Below are positions 1 to 7,254 of a stretch of 8,862 bases of DNA, piece after piece (the stretch's first letter is position 1; every line of letters begins with the position of its first letter). Made by a program: the position numbers and the translations under genes. The notes below the pieces were generated by a model. It did no database searches. It was not told where the DNA came from and saw only the letters and a list, made by a program, of their open reading frames with translations. The stretch is taken from assembly GCA_028694545.1 (NCBI GenBank), contig JAQVKV010000053.1:1-8862 (forward strand), read 5' to 3'. Source of the stretch: Zavarzinia sp. (GTDB lineage: Bacteria; Pseudomonadota; Alphaproteobacteria; Zavarziniales; Zavarziniaceae).

Positions 1-1
1 C

Positions 2-190
2 GAAATCACCATCGCGCCGGGCGAGAGCGTCGCGCTGGCGCCCGGCGGCCTGCACGCGATGCTGATGCGGTTGCAGGAGCCGATGATCGAAGGCGAGTCG
101 TTCCCCCTGACGCTCACCTTCTCTGACGGAGGCAAGGTGATGGTCGAGGTGCCGATCCTGGGGCTGGGCGCGCGCGGGCCGGAGGGCTGA
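2..190 (+). CDS. PCu(A)C-family periplasmic copper chaperone, C-terminal part (5' end outside window)
   Basis: This is the last 62 codons of a gene that begins before the window. The visible protein begins EITIAPGESVALAPGGLHAM and ends in a beta-rich tail. The segment GGLHAMLMRL, followed by a predicted strand and a PLTLTF strand, matches the C-terminal half of the PCu(A)C (DUF461) fold. There the HxM pair (fragment residues 18 and 20) supplies part of the Cu(I) site; the other His/Met ligands would lie upstream, outside the window. The family carries Cu(I) in the periplasm, usually to the CuA or CuB centre of cytochrome oxidase together with SCO proteins. The stop codon TGA overlaps the first base of the next gene's ATG, and that gene is a SCO1/SenC protein, which fits the known partnership. 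Start, signal peptide and total length cannot be seen. Confidence 0.85.
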   Translation, partial: EITIAPGESVALAPGGLHAMLMRLQEPMIEGESFPLTLTFSDGGKVMVEVPILGLGARGPEG

Positions 191-816
191 TGCGGCGTCG
201 CGCGCTTATGGGCTACGGTGCAGCGGGGCTGGGCGCGCTCGGCCTGACGCTCTTCGCCGGCTGGTGGCAGGTGGATGGCCCCGGCGCGCCCGAACCTGTC
301 GGGCAGCGTCCCCTGGCGCTGCCGTCGATGGATTTCCGTCTGACCGACCACGAAGGACAACCGGTCGGGCCGGAGACACTGATCGGGAGAGCCTCCATGG
401 TGTTCTTCGGTTTCACTTACTGCCCTGACGTCTGTCCCACTACGCTGTCCGACATCACAGGCTGGCTCGACGCAATGGGCGAGGACGCGGAGCGGCTGAA
501 CGTGGTCTTCATCACGGTCGATCCGGAGCGCGATACGGTGAAGGCTATGGCGGAGTATGTCGGCTATTTCCACCCCGCGATCCGCGGCTGGACTGGGCCG
601 GAGGCACAGATCGCCCGCGCGGCGGAAGGCTTCCGCGTCTCCTATGAACGGGTGCCGACCCAGGGCGGCGATTACACGATGAACCACACGGCCAGCGTGT
701 TCCTGTTCGACATGAACGGGCGCTTCGTCAACACGATTGACTATCACGAATCCAGGGAGGTCGCGGTGCCGAAGATCCGGCGCGCAATGAATGAAGAGGC
801 TCGGGGGGCTTCATGA
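190..816 (+). CDS. SCO1/SenC/PrrC family copper-delivery thioredoxin-like protein
   Basis: This 208-residue protein has an N-terminal membrane anchor or uncleaved signal (RRR at 2-4, then a hydrophobic stretch at about 8-25), followed by a thioredoxin-fold SCO domain at about 42-200. The copper ligands are visible: the CxxxC motif in FTYCPDVCPT (Cys78, Cys82) and the distal histidine in MNHTASVFLFD (His166). The family signature VFITVDPERD lies at 106-115. SCO proteins act on the periplasmic face of the inner membrane, delivering Cu(I) to or reducing the CuA site of cytochrome oxidase; some act in redox signalling or copper stress. The chosen ATG overlaps the upstream stop and has a GGAGGG three bases before it, a rather short spacing. 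A second in-frame ATG lies at codon 7 but lacks a better ribosome site. The stop overlaps the next start by 4 nt, so the genes are probably translationally coupled. No oxidase genes are in view, so copper tolerance is as likely as oxidase assembly. Confidence 0.93.
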   Translation: MRRRALMGYGAAGLGALGLTLFAGWWQVDGPGAPEPVGQRPLALPSMDFRLTDHEGQPVGPETLIGRASMVFFGFTYCPDVCPTTLSDITGWLDAMGEDAERLNVVFITVDPERDTVKAMAEYVGYFHPAIRGWTGPEAQIARAAEGFRVSYERVPTQGGDYTMNHTASVFLFDMNGRFVNTIDYHESREVAVPKIRRAMNEEARGAS

Positions 817-2186
817 AGCTGAGGTGTCGGCTCGCAAGTATGGGGTTGATGGGGTGCCTTGCGGTGACAGTCGTCGCGGCATCCGGTTCGCTTGCTCAGG
901 ATTCTGCCTCACCCGGTCTTGCCGAAACCGCACTTTGGACCCCAGACCTCGTTGCCCAGCCCGTGCAAGTCGATGCACGCGGACTACGCCTGTCTAAGCA
1001 GCGCCTAAGCCCGGCTCCGCTCGTGGCGGCTCAGGAGCTCGCCGTTGCCGTAACGTCCAGTGCGCCCCCGCCGTCGGCCGAACGACACGTTACCACATGG
1101 TCGCGCGATATCGCTTCCGGTGAGACGCTTGACACGGTTCTCGCCGACGCCGGGCTCGCTGCTTCCGACCGCGCAGAAGTGGCGCTGGCGCTCGGGGCGG
1201 AATACGACCTGCGGCGGTTACAGCCCGGCCATGCCGTCACCGTGGTGACCACATCGGACGGCGCGCCTCGCCGTGTGCTGCTGGAAGTGGATGACGGCGT
1301 GGTCATCGAAGCGGTATTCGGTGAAAGGCTGACAACCCGCGTCCTCACACCCGAGCCCGAAATCGTGCCTCGTGTCGGCGAGGCGGTCATCGAGACCTCG
1401 CTCTTCGCCGCACTCGACCGCGCAGATATACCGGCACGCTTCGCGGTTGATCTGGCGCAGATGCTGGGTGGCAATATCGACTTCCAGCGCGACCTGAGTG
1501 GGGGCGAGACGCTGCGCTTGCAGTGGCGCGAAGCCCGCGTGGACGACGAAATTGTGGGCCAGCCCGAGATCACCTTTGCGGCGCTCGATCTCGGCGACGT
1601 GCTCTATGAAGTCATCTGGCCCGAGGACGGGTCGGGCCGCGCAACGATTTATCGTGACGGAGAAGTAATGCGCGTCTTCGCCCAACCGGTCGAGGGCGCG
1701 CAACTGAGCTCGGTCTTCGGGCGTCGTCGGCACCCGGTCTACGGTGATGTCCGCTTGCATACCGGCGTCGATTTCGCGGCGCCGCGCGGCACTCCGGTCC
1801 ATGCAACGGCACCGGGCCGCATTGCTCATGTGGGCTGGATTAGCGGCTACGGCCGCACGGTGGAAATCGCCCACGGTTCGAACGCGGTGACGCGCTACGC
1901 GCATCTGAGCGCGGTGCCGGAGGGCCTCGCCGCAGGCCAGCGGGTCGCGGCCGGCGACCTGATCGGGAATGTCGGCGCGACCGGCACGGCCACCGGGCCA
2001 AACCTCCACTACGAGGTCCTCGTGGATGGCCGCCCAACCGATCCCCTCTCCGACGACCGGCTCGCCGCGGCAGCACAGACCGCAGCGCAGGATGAAGATG
2101 CGGAACGCCGCCTGCAAGATGCCCGCGCCCGCCTCCAGGACCTGTTGGCCGCCGGGCCGGCAAATCCACCGAACGAACGGATCTGA
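813..2186 (+). CDS. Periplasmic M23 (LytM-type) peptidoglycan metallopeptidase
   Basis: This 457-residue protein has a signal peptide at about 1-29, with probable SPase I cleavage after GSLA. Residues 90-180 show an OapA/LysM-like segment (DIASGETLDTVLADAGL), as in MepM-type endopeptidases. A middle domain follows at about 190-290, then the M23 catalytic domain at about 295-415. All zinc ligands and catalytic residues are present: His316 and Asp320 in HTGVD, His364 in RYAHLS and His399 in GPNLHYE. It should therefore be an active endopeptidase cutting peptide cross-links in peptidoglycan. The tail at 418-447 is Ala/Gln/Arg rich and may form a short helix. The start overlaps the SCO stop as ATGA and is preceded by a G-rich tract. 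Its place between two copper-protein genes is unusual. It may help insert or remodel envelope complexes, but nothing in the sequence shows a copper role directly. Confidence 0.92.
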   Translation: MKLRCRLASMGLMGCLAVTVVAASGSLAQDSASPGLAETALWTPDLVAQPVQVDARGLRLSKQRLSPAPLVAAQELAVAVTSSAPPPSAERHVTTWSRDIASGETLDTVLADAGLAASDRAEVALALGAEYDLRRLQPGHAVTVVTTSDGAPRRVLLEVDDGVVIEAVFGERLTTRVLTPEPEIVPRVGEAVIETSLFAALDRADIPARFAVDLAQMLGGNIDFQRDLSGGETLRLQWREARVDDEIVGQPEITFAALDLGDVLYEVIWPEDGSGRATIYRDGEVMRVFAQPVEGAQLSSVFGRRRHPVYGDVRLHTGVDFAAPRGTPVHATAPGRIAHVGWISGYGRTVEIAHGSNAVTRYAHLSAVPEGLAAGQRVAAGDLIGNVGATGTATGPNLHYEVLVDGRPTDPLSDDRLAAAAQTAAQDEDAERRLQDARARLQDLLAAGPANPPNERI

Positions 2187-2189
2187 TGG

Positions 2190-2645
2190 ATGCAACCCTT
2201 CGCAGCGCTACTGGCCGCCACCCTCGTCCTCGCGCCCGCAGCTCAGGCCCTGGCGGAGGCACCCCCGATCCATGTCCGCAAGACCAATGGCTGCGGCTGC
2301 TGTCTTGCCTGGATGGAGCATCTCAAGGAGAACGGCTTCGCGCCCACGGGCGAGAACATGTTCGCCGGGCTGCTCGTCCGTTACAAGCTCGACAACGGCG
2401 TGCCGCAGCGCATGGTCTCCTGCCATACAGCGGAGATCGAGGGCTACATCGTCGAAGGCCATGTGCCCGCCGCCGACATCCGCCGCCTGCTGGAGGAGCG
2501 CCCCGACGCAGTCGGCCTCACCGTTCCCGACATGCCACTCGGATCTCCGGGCATGGATCAGGATCGCAGGACCGAAGCCTATGATGTGTTCCTGATCCGG
2601 AACGACGGCACGACCGAGATCTTCGCGAGCTATCCCGGAAAGTGA
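2190..2645 (+). CDS. DUF411 (CopG-like) periplasmic copper-binding protein
   Basis: This 151-residue secreted protein has a signal peptide at 1-22 (cleavage near ALA/EAP). The mature part is a DUF411 domain. Key residues are the cluster NGCGCC (Cys35, Cys37, Cys38), the SCHTA motif (Cys78, His79), VEGHVPA (His91), and a Met-containing loop VPDMPLGSPGM (Met115, Met122). DUF411 includes CopG of proteobacterial copper-resistance systems, in which Cys residues and surrounding ligands bind a multinuclear copper cluster. It therefore probably binds or redox-buffers periplasmic copper. The start lies 3 nt after the M23 stop, and its own stop overlaps the lspA GTG. Length is normal for the family. 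Assignment to the family is firm. Calling it CopG in function is inference from the family and the copper-gene neighbours. Confidence 0.92.
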   Translation: MQPFAALLAATLVLAPAAQALAEAPPIHVRKTNGCGCCLAWMEHLKENGFAPTGENMFAGLLVRYKLDNGVPQRMVSCHTAEIEGYIVEGHVPAADIRRLLEERPDAVGLTVPDMPLGSPGMDQDRRTEAYDVFLIRNDGTTEIFASYPGK

Positions 2646-3136
2646 CGACCTTGAGGCCTTTCAGACGAACCACAGGCGTTGGACTTTTTGCAGCGATTGT
2701 CGCCCTGGCGGTCGACCAGCTCAGCAAGGCACTTGTCGTGCTCTCGGCAGATAGGCTGTCAGCCAGCGTGCCAGTCTTCCCCGGTTTCAACCTCGTCTTT
2801 CTGCGCAACGACGGTGTGAGCTTCGGCATGTTCGGCGGGTCGGCGCCATGGCTGCTGGTTGCGCTCGCGCTGTCGATCTGCTGCTGGCTCATGGCCGTGA
2901 TGCTGCGCACCCGGAACCAGATCGAAGCGGCGGGCTGCGGGCTGGTCATAGGCGGTGCGCTCGGCAACGTCGTCGACCGGCTGCGTCACGGCGCGGTCAC
3001 GGACTTTCTCGACTTTTACGTGGGGGCTTGGCACTGGCCCGCCTTCAACCTCGCGGATACCATCATCTTCTGCGGGGTCGCGGCGCTTCTCTTCGCGGGT
3101 CCGCTCGAAGCGCGTCGCGGGCACGGCCGGACCTGA
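2642..3136 (+). CDS. lspA: Lipoprotein signal peptidase II (LspA)
   Basis: This 164-residue polytopic inner-membrane aspartyl protease cuts the signal peptide from diacylglyceryl-modified prolipoproteins just before the lipidated cysteine. The family blocks are in order: VDQLSK at 24-29, LRNDGVSFGMF at 54-64 (Asn56), GNVVDRLRHGAVTDFLDF at 108-125, and WPAFNLADT at 132-140. The two catalytic aspartates are most likely Asp121 (in VTDF) and Asp139 (in NLADT). Four hydrophobic segments are visible, at about 13-33, 68-88, 96-112 and 138-154. Translation starts at GTG, which overlaps the DUF411 stop by 4 nt, implying coupling; the ribosome site is weak (GGAA). It is followed 6 nt later by lnt. Copies of lspA also travel with heavy-metal resistance genes, so this may be an accessory copy beside the chromosomal housekeeping one. 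Confidence 0.94.
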   Translation: MTTLRPFRRTTGVGLFAAIVALAVDQLSKALVVLSADRLSASVPVFPGFNLVFLRNDGVSFGMFGGSAPWLLVALALSICCWLMAVMLRTRNQIEAAGCGLVIGGALGNVVDRLRHGAVTDFLDFYVGAWHWPAFNLADTIIFCGVAALLFAGPLEARRGHGRT

Positions 3137-3142
3137 GCCTCG

Positions 3143-4690
3143 GTGTCGGCCGGCGACCTCTCCGGACCGAAGCCGGCCGGTCTTGCCGCAAGGCTCGCCC
3201 TTGCGTTTGGGGCCGGGGCGGCGTCCGTCCTGACCCTGCCGCCGTTTTCCCTGCTCGCCCTGGTTCCGATCGCCTGGTCGACCCTATTCGCCTGTCTCGC
3301 GGGCCTTCGGCCGCGCAGGGCCGTCCTGGTGGGATTTGCTTTTGGCCTTGGCAATTTCGGTCTGGGTCTCTCATGGATCGCCGAGAGCTTTTATGTGGAT
3401 GCGGAGCGCTTCGGCGCGCTGGCGCTTCCGGCTGTCGCCGGGCTCTCGACCGGCCTTGCGGTGTTTCCCGCACTCGCCGCCGCCGTGTTCGCGCGCCTGT
3501 CACGGCATGTCGGCCCCGGCCTTCCTGCCGCGCTGCTGCTGACCACAGCCTGGACCGGCGCGGAATGGCTGCGCGGCCATTTGCTGACGGGATTTCCCTG
3601 GAACCTGCCAGGCTACGCAGTCGCGGACTTCGACGCATTGCGTCAGCCGGCGGCCTGGCTGGGAAGCTATGGGCTGAGCTTTCTTGTCATCCTGACGGGC
3701 GCGCTGCCCGGTGCCGCATGGCGGGCCACCGGGCGCGCCCGCCGCGGCGCGTTCGTCGCCGCCTTCGTTCTGCCGCTGGCACTCTGGGCGGCAGGCACGG
3801 CGCGGCTGACCGGACCCACGCCGTTGTCCACGGGCGTTTCCCTGCGCATCGTGCAGGGAAACATCCCACAATCCGAGAAATGGGCGCCCGGTAGCCGCGA
3901 GCAGATGCTTGAGACCTATCTTCGACTGTCGACGCGGCCCGGCCGTTTCGACGTGCTTCTCTGGCCCGAGACCGCCTTTCCGGGGTTTCTGGACGAAGAC
4001 ACCGCAGCGCGGGCGCGCATCGCCGATAGCCTGCCTGAGGACACCGTGTTGTTGACCGGCGCGCCAGACCGCGTCGAGAATGAGGGCGGGACGCGGTACT
4101 TCAATGCGATCCAGGCCTATGATCGGCGCGGCGAAGTCCTGACCGACTATTCCAAGCACCATCTCGTCCCTTTCGGCGAATACGTGCCTTTACGTGATTG
4201 GTTGCCGCTGCCCCGCATGGTCGAGAGTCTTGGTGACTTCTCTCCGGGACCCGGACCGCGCACGATGGCATTGGCCGGAATACCGCCGGTCGCCCCGGCC
4301 ATCTGCTACGAGATCATCTTTCCTGACCATGTGATCGACGGGCTGCACCGGCCCGACTGGATCTTCAACGCCACCAATGACGCCTGGTTCGGCACCACCT
4401 TTGGTCCCGAACAACATCTCACTGCGGCGCGGATGCGCGCGGTGGAGGAAGGACTGCCAGTGATCCGCGCGGCAAATACCGGTATCTCCGCGGTTATCAA
4501 CGCGCACGGGGAGGTCATTCGGCGGCTCGATCTCGACCGCGCCGGCATCATCGACGCCGAACTGCCACCCGCATTGCCCCAAACGCTCTACGCTCGGGTC
4601 GGCGATCTGGTGCTGCCGCTGCTGGTCCTCTCGGTATGGCTGGGCGTCGTGGTCGGCGCGCGTGTTCGTGCCTTCGGCGCCCACGCCTGA
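3143..4690 (+). CDS. lnt: Apolipoprotein N-acyltransferase (Lnt)
   Basis: This 515-residue integral membrane enzyme performs the last step of lipoprotein maturation, moving an acyl chain from a phospholipid to the free amino group of the diacylglyceryl cysteine. The N-terminal part (about 12-220) contains several membrane helices, including the Lnt-typical FPWNLPGYA at 151-159. The periplasmic nitrilase-like domain (about 233-480) holds the Glu-Lys-Cys triad: Glu276 in WPETAFPG, Lys338 in DYSKHHLVPFGEY and Cys388 in AICYEIIFPD. NATNDAWFG at 409-417 is also present. A final helix lies at about 486-507. The start is a GTG 6 nt after the lspA stop, with a poor ribosome site, consistent with coupling. 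Length is normal and all key residues are kept, so it should be active. It is the last gene of the run; zntA converges on it 18 nt downstream. Confidence 0.95.
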   Translation: MSAGDLSGPKPAGLAARLALAFGAGAASVLTLPPFSLLALVPIAWSTLFACLAGLRPRRAVLVGFAFGLGNFGLGLSWIAESFYVDAERFGALALPAVAGLSTGLAVFPALAAAVFARLSRHVGPGLPAALLLTTAWTGAEWLRGHLLTGFPWNLPGYAVADFDALRQPAAWLGSYGLSFLVILTGALPGAAWRATGRARRGAFVAAFVLPLALWAAGTARLTGPTPLSTGVSLRIVQGNIPQSEKWAPGSREQMLETYLRLSTRPGRFDVLLWPETAFPGFLDEDTAARARIADSLPEDTVLLTGAPDRVENEGGTRYFNAIQAYDRRGEVLTDYSKHHLVPFGEYVPLRDWLPLPRMVESLGDFSPGPGPRTMALAGIPPVAPAICYEIIFPDHVIDGLHRPDWIFNATNDAWFGTTFGPEQHLTAARMRAVEEGLPVIRAANTGISAVINAHGEVIRRLDLDRAGIIDAELPPALPQTLYARVGDLVLPLLVLSVWLGVVVGARVRAFGAHA

Positions 4691-4708
4691 GCGATCCCAT
4701 CGCGCGAA

Positions 4709-6898
4709 TCAATGGCCGTGGGCAAGCGCTCCTGCGGCCATGCGGTCGCCAATGCCTTCGCCCCCTACGGGAGGCGGGGCATCCGGGTCGGCTGCGTTCA
4801 GCAGGCGCAGGGCGTTGGCCACGACGAGCAGCGACACGCCGACATCGGCCGCAATCGCGCCCCACATCGAGGCCATGCCGAACGCGGTCAGCCCGACGAA
4901 CAGCGCCTTCGTCGCGAGCGAGATGCCGATGTTCTGGCGGATGATCGCCATGGTGCGGCGCGAATGGCCGATGAGCCAGGGCACCTTGCCGATGTCGTCG
5001 GTCATCAGCGCGATATCGGCCGTCTCGATCGCGGCATCCGAGCCGATCGCGCCCATGGCGATGCCGTAGTGCGCCCGCGCCATGGCTGGGGCGTCGTTCA
5101 CCCCGTCGCCGATCATCGCCACCATGTCGTGGGTTGCCACCAGTTCCTCGATGGCCCTCACCTTGTCCTCGGGCAGAAGCTCGGCCCGGACTTCGTCGAT
5201 GCCGACCTCGGCGGCCACCGCCCGCGCGGTGCGCTCGTTGTCGCCGGTCAGCATCACGATGGTCTTCACGCCCTGCGCGTGGAGTCGCGCGACGATGCCC
5301 CTGGCATCGGGGCGGATGCGATCGCGCAGTTCCAGAACACCGGTCACGCCGGTCTCGTCGCCGACCGCGACAAGGGTGCTTCCCGCCCCTTCGATCTTGT
5401 CGCGCAGAGCCGACGGGATGGCGTCGCCAAAGCCCTTCTCCTTCGCGAAGCGGTCGGAGCCGAGCCAGACCGCGCGTCCGCCCGCGCGCCCTTCAAGGCC
5501 GCGACCCGGCACCGTGCGCGTGTCGTCGGCGGCCGACACGGACACGCCGTCGGCCGCCGCCCGCGCGAGGATCGCGCGCGCCAGCGGGTGCGAGGAGCGC
5601 GCCTCCAGCCCCGCCGCCAGCGCGATCAGATCGGCCTCGGAGGCGCGGCCCAGCGGATGGACCGCCGCGACCTCGGGTTCGCCTTCCGTGATTGTTCCGG
5701 TCTTGTCCAAGGCCAGCGCGGTGGTCCGGCCCGGCGCCTCGACATAGGCGCCGCCCTTGATCAGCACGCCCGCCCGCGCCGACGCGGCGAGCGCCGCGAC
5801 GATGGAGACAGGTGTCGAGATCACCAGCGCGCAGGGGCAGGCGATGACCAGAAGCACCAGCGCGTTGTAGAACCAGTAGCCCCAGGCGCCGCCCGTCACC
5901 AGCGGCGGCAGCACCGCGATGGCGATCGCCAGAACCATCACGATCGGCGTATAGACGCGGGCGAACTTCGCCACCCATTGTTCCACCGGCGCGCGGCGCG
6001 CATGGGCGTCGCCGACCATGCGCGTGATCTTGGCCAGCACCGTGTCGGCGACCACCCTGGTGGCGCGCACCGTCAGCGTTCCCTCGCCGTTGATGGTGCC
6101 GGCATAGACATCGTCGCCGGTCTCCTTGGGCACCGGGGCACTCTCGCCCGTGATGGGGGCTTGGTTGACGGCCCCCAAGCCCTCCGTGACCTGGCCGTCG
6201 AGCGGGATGCGGTCGCCGCCCCGCACGATGAAGCGGTCGCCGATGGCGACCTGCGCGGCCGGAACGGTCTCCTCGCTGCCGTCCTCGCGGATCACCCGCG
6301 CCGTGGGCGGGGCCAGATCCAGCAGCGCCGAGACCGCGTTGCGCGCGCGCCCGACCGACCAGCTTTCGAGGTAGAGCGAGAGCGAGAAGAAGAAGGCCAC
6401 CGTCGCGGCCTCGAAATATTCGCCCAGTCCGACGGCCCCGGCCACGGCGACCACCATCAGGAGGTTCATGTCAGGGCTGACCCTGCGCGCCGAGGACCAC
6501 GCCTTGGGCGCGACCAGCCAGAGCCCGAACAGGATCGCGATCGCGAAGAGCCCGGCCTCGGCCAGCGGCATCGGCGCCTCGCCATGGCCCGCGAACAGCC
6601 CGAGCGCGCCGCCTAGGCCGCTCTCGACGATGTGCCACAGGAACCCCGCGGCCCAGAACCCGCCGCTGGCCGACGTGAACATCTTCTGGCGCCCCAGATG
6701 CGCGGCCTGATCCGCGGCAGCGTTGTCCACGTCCCAGGGCCGCGCACTCATGCCCGTGCCCGCGACCAGCTTTATGATCCTGTCATCCGTCACGGATGCC
6801 GCACCGTCGAGGACGGTCATGCGTCCGTTGATCACGTCGAAGGCCAGATGCTCGGCCCCGCCGACCGCCGGCCCGACGACCTTGTTCAGGATCGACAC
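4709..6898 (-). CDS. zntA: P1B-type Zn2+/Cd2+/Pb2+-exporting ATPase (ZntA/CadA-like)
   Basis: From the first canonical start (GTG at 6896-6898) this encodes 729 residues. Visible motifs: TGES at 250-253 (actuator domain), the CPC ion-path motif in IACPCALV (Cys354, Cys356), phosphorylation motif DKTGT (Asp398), nucleotide-domain HP in SSHPLA (His437), MLTGDN at 549-554, and GDGVND at 597-602. In the last two helices, Lys664 (ATKALF) and Asp685 (AADVGV) match the Lys/Asp pair typical of Zn/Cd/Pb pumps, so divalent export is favoured over Cu(I). About eight membrane segments are expected. The tail ends in AHGH. The conserved N-terminus (His/Cys-rich segment plus GLDC of the HMA domain) is encoded in the same frame upstream of this GTG but has no canonical start (separate entry). 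The GTG form would begin within the HMA domain, has no clear ribosome site, and is probably not the natural N-terminus. The gene converges on lnt, with only 18 nt between their stops. Confidence 0.93.
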   Translation of the reverse strand: MSILNKVVGPAVGGAEHLAFDVINGRMTVLDGAASVTDDRIIKLVAGTGMSARPWDVDNAAADQAAHLGRQKMFTSASGGFWAAGFLWHIVESGLGGALGLFAGHGEAPMPLAEAGLFAIAILFGLWLVAPKAWSSARRVSPDMNLLMVVAVAGAVGLGEYFEAATVAFFFSLSLYLESWSVGRARNAVSALLDLAPPTARVIREDGSEETVPAAQVAIGDRFIVRGGDRIPLDGQVTEGLGAVNQAPITGESAPVPKETGDDVYAGTINGEGTLTVRATRVVADTVLAKITRMVGDAHARRAPVEQWVAKFARVYTPIVMVLAIAIAVLPPLVTGGAWGYWFYNALVLLVIACPCALVISTPVSIVAALAASARAGVLIKGGAYVEAPGRTTALALDKTGTITEGEPEVAAVHPLGRASEADLIALAAGLEARSSHPLARAILARAAADGVSVSAADDTRTVPGRGLEGRAGGRAVWLGSDRFAKEKGFGDAIPSALRDKIEGAGSTLVAVGDETGVTGVLELRDRIRPDARGIVARLHAQGVKTIVMLTGDNERTARAVAAEVGIDEVRAELLPEDKVRAIEELVATHDMVAMIGDGVNDAPAMARAHYGIAMGAIGSDAAIETADIALMTDDIGKVPWLIGHSRRTMAIIRQNIGISLATKALFVGLTAFGMASMWGAIAADVGVSLLVVANALRLLNAADPDAPPPVGGEGIGDRMAAGALAHGH

Positions 6899-7075
6899 CT
6901 CCTCGACGCAATCGAGCCCCGAGACCTGGAAGCTGCGCCCATTGACCGGGCCGGACGCGGCCGGAGCGACATCCGCACAGGTAGTAGTCCTGCCGCAGCA
7001 GGCGCTATCCTTGCTCTCCGATGCCGACGGATGCGCTTGGTCGTGATCGTGATTGTGGGCGGTTTTGGACGAGAT
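6899..7075 (-). other. In-frame N-terminal extension of zntA without a canonical start codon
   Basis: Upstream of GTG 6898 the zntA frame stays open to a TGA at 7094-7096. The 59 codons from 7075 read as a typical metal-pump N-terminus: SSKTAHNHDHDQAH (four His in nine residues), then a DSACCGRTTTCA segment (Cys26, Cys27, Cys33 counted from 7075), then FQVSGLDCVEE, which is the beta1 strand and metal loop of the HMA domain and joins directly to VSILNKVVGP. I checked every codon in the stretch: it contains no ATG, GTG, TTG or CTG, and all valines are GTC. A GAGG ribosome site (7083-7086) lies 7 nt before an ATC at 7073-7075 and 4 nt before another ATC at 7076-7078. One G-to-C change in an ATG would explain this; initiation at AUC is the alternative. 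The region is clearly protein-coding in ancestry; whether it is translated now is unknown. Confidence 0.75.
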
Positions 7076-7106
7076 GATCGGGCCTCGGATTATTCAGTGC
7101 CCGTCA

Positions 7107-7137
7107 CGGATACTCCCTACAGCAACTAGAGCTTCAA
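7107..7137 (-). promoter_or_regulatory. MerR-family (ZntR/CadR/PbrR-like) regulated promoter of zntA
   Basis: On the minus strand a -35 box TTGAAG (7132-7137) is followed by a 19-bp spacer and a weak -10 box TATCCG (7107-7112). The spacer carries CTCTAGTTGCTGTAGGG, which agrees at 15 of 17 positions with the pattern CTRTAGTDDCTAYAGRG that I recall for ZntR/CadR/PbrR operators. An over-long 19-20 bp spacer holding an operator is the hallmark of MerR-type activation, where the metal-bound regulator untwists the promoter. The expected transcript start near 7100 leaves a short leader before the GAGG and the ATC codons. No MerR-family gene is visible in the window, so the regulator must be elsewhere. 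Confidence 0.78.
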
Positions 7138-7254
7138 GAAGAATCTTGCGACCCATTCCGAGCGAGATGGACCGCTTGCGCCGAACGACATTATCTCCAA
7201 GCAGACCACTTCCATCGAGCGCGGGGCGGTCAAACGCACGTATTAAGATTTTGA
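7138..7254. other. Intergenic stretch, possible host-phage junction
   Basis: About 117 bp lie between the zntA -35 box and the stop of the o-spanin gene. They contain no recognisable gene, tRNA or integrase. Base composition is visibly less GC-rich than on either side, for example around the AT-rich run at 7239-7254. A minus-strand frame is open here and ends at TGA 7094-7096, but its end overlaps the zntA promoter and its peptide resembles nothing I know. Since phage lysis genes lie on one side and a metal-resistance gene with its promoter on the other, an attachment site or an older recombination scar could lie here. No repeat partner can be seen in the window. Confidence 0.35.

Noticed and set aside
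813..900. Possible lipobox LMGC (Cys15) in the M23 protein, which would make it an LspA/Lnt substrate
   Set aside because: Met at that position is atypical, the hydrophobic core lies after rather than before the cysteine, and a normal signal peptidase I site follows at about residue 29.
1218..2195. Minus-strand open frame (325 codons) opposite the M23 gene
   Set aside because: It is a high-GC shadow of a gene with complete zinc ligands and signal peptide; no ribosome site or known domain.
2848..3894. Plus-strand open frame (348 codons) across lspA and lnt
   Set aside because: It is Arg/Ala/Ser-rich, lacks motifs and overlaps two enzymes whose catalytic residues are intact in their own frames.
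4712..6616. Long plus-strand open frame (634 codons) opposite zntA
   Set aside because: It is antisense to an intact P-type ATPase with every family motif. The peptide is His/Arg/Gly-rich with no domain, as expected from the mirror of high-GC codons.
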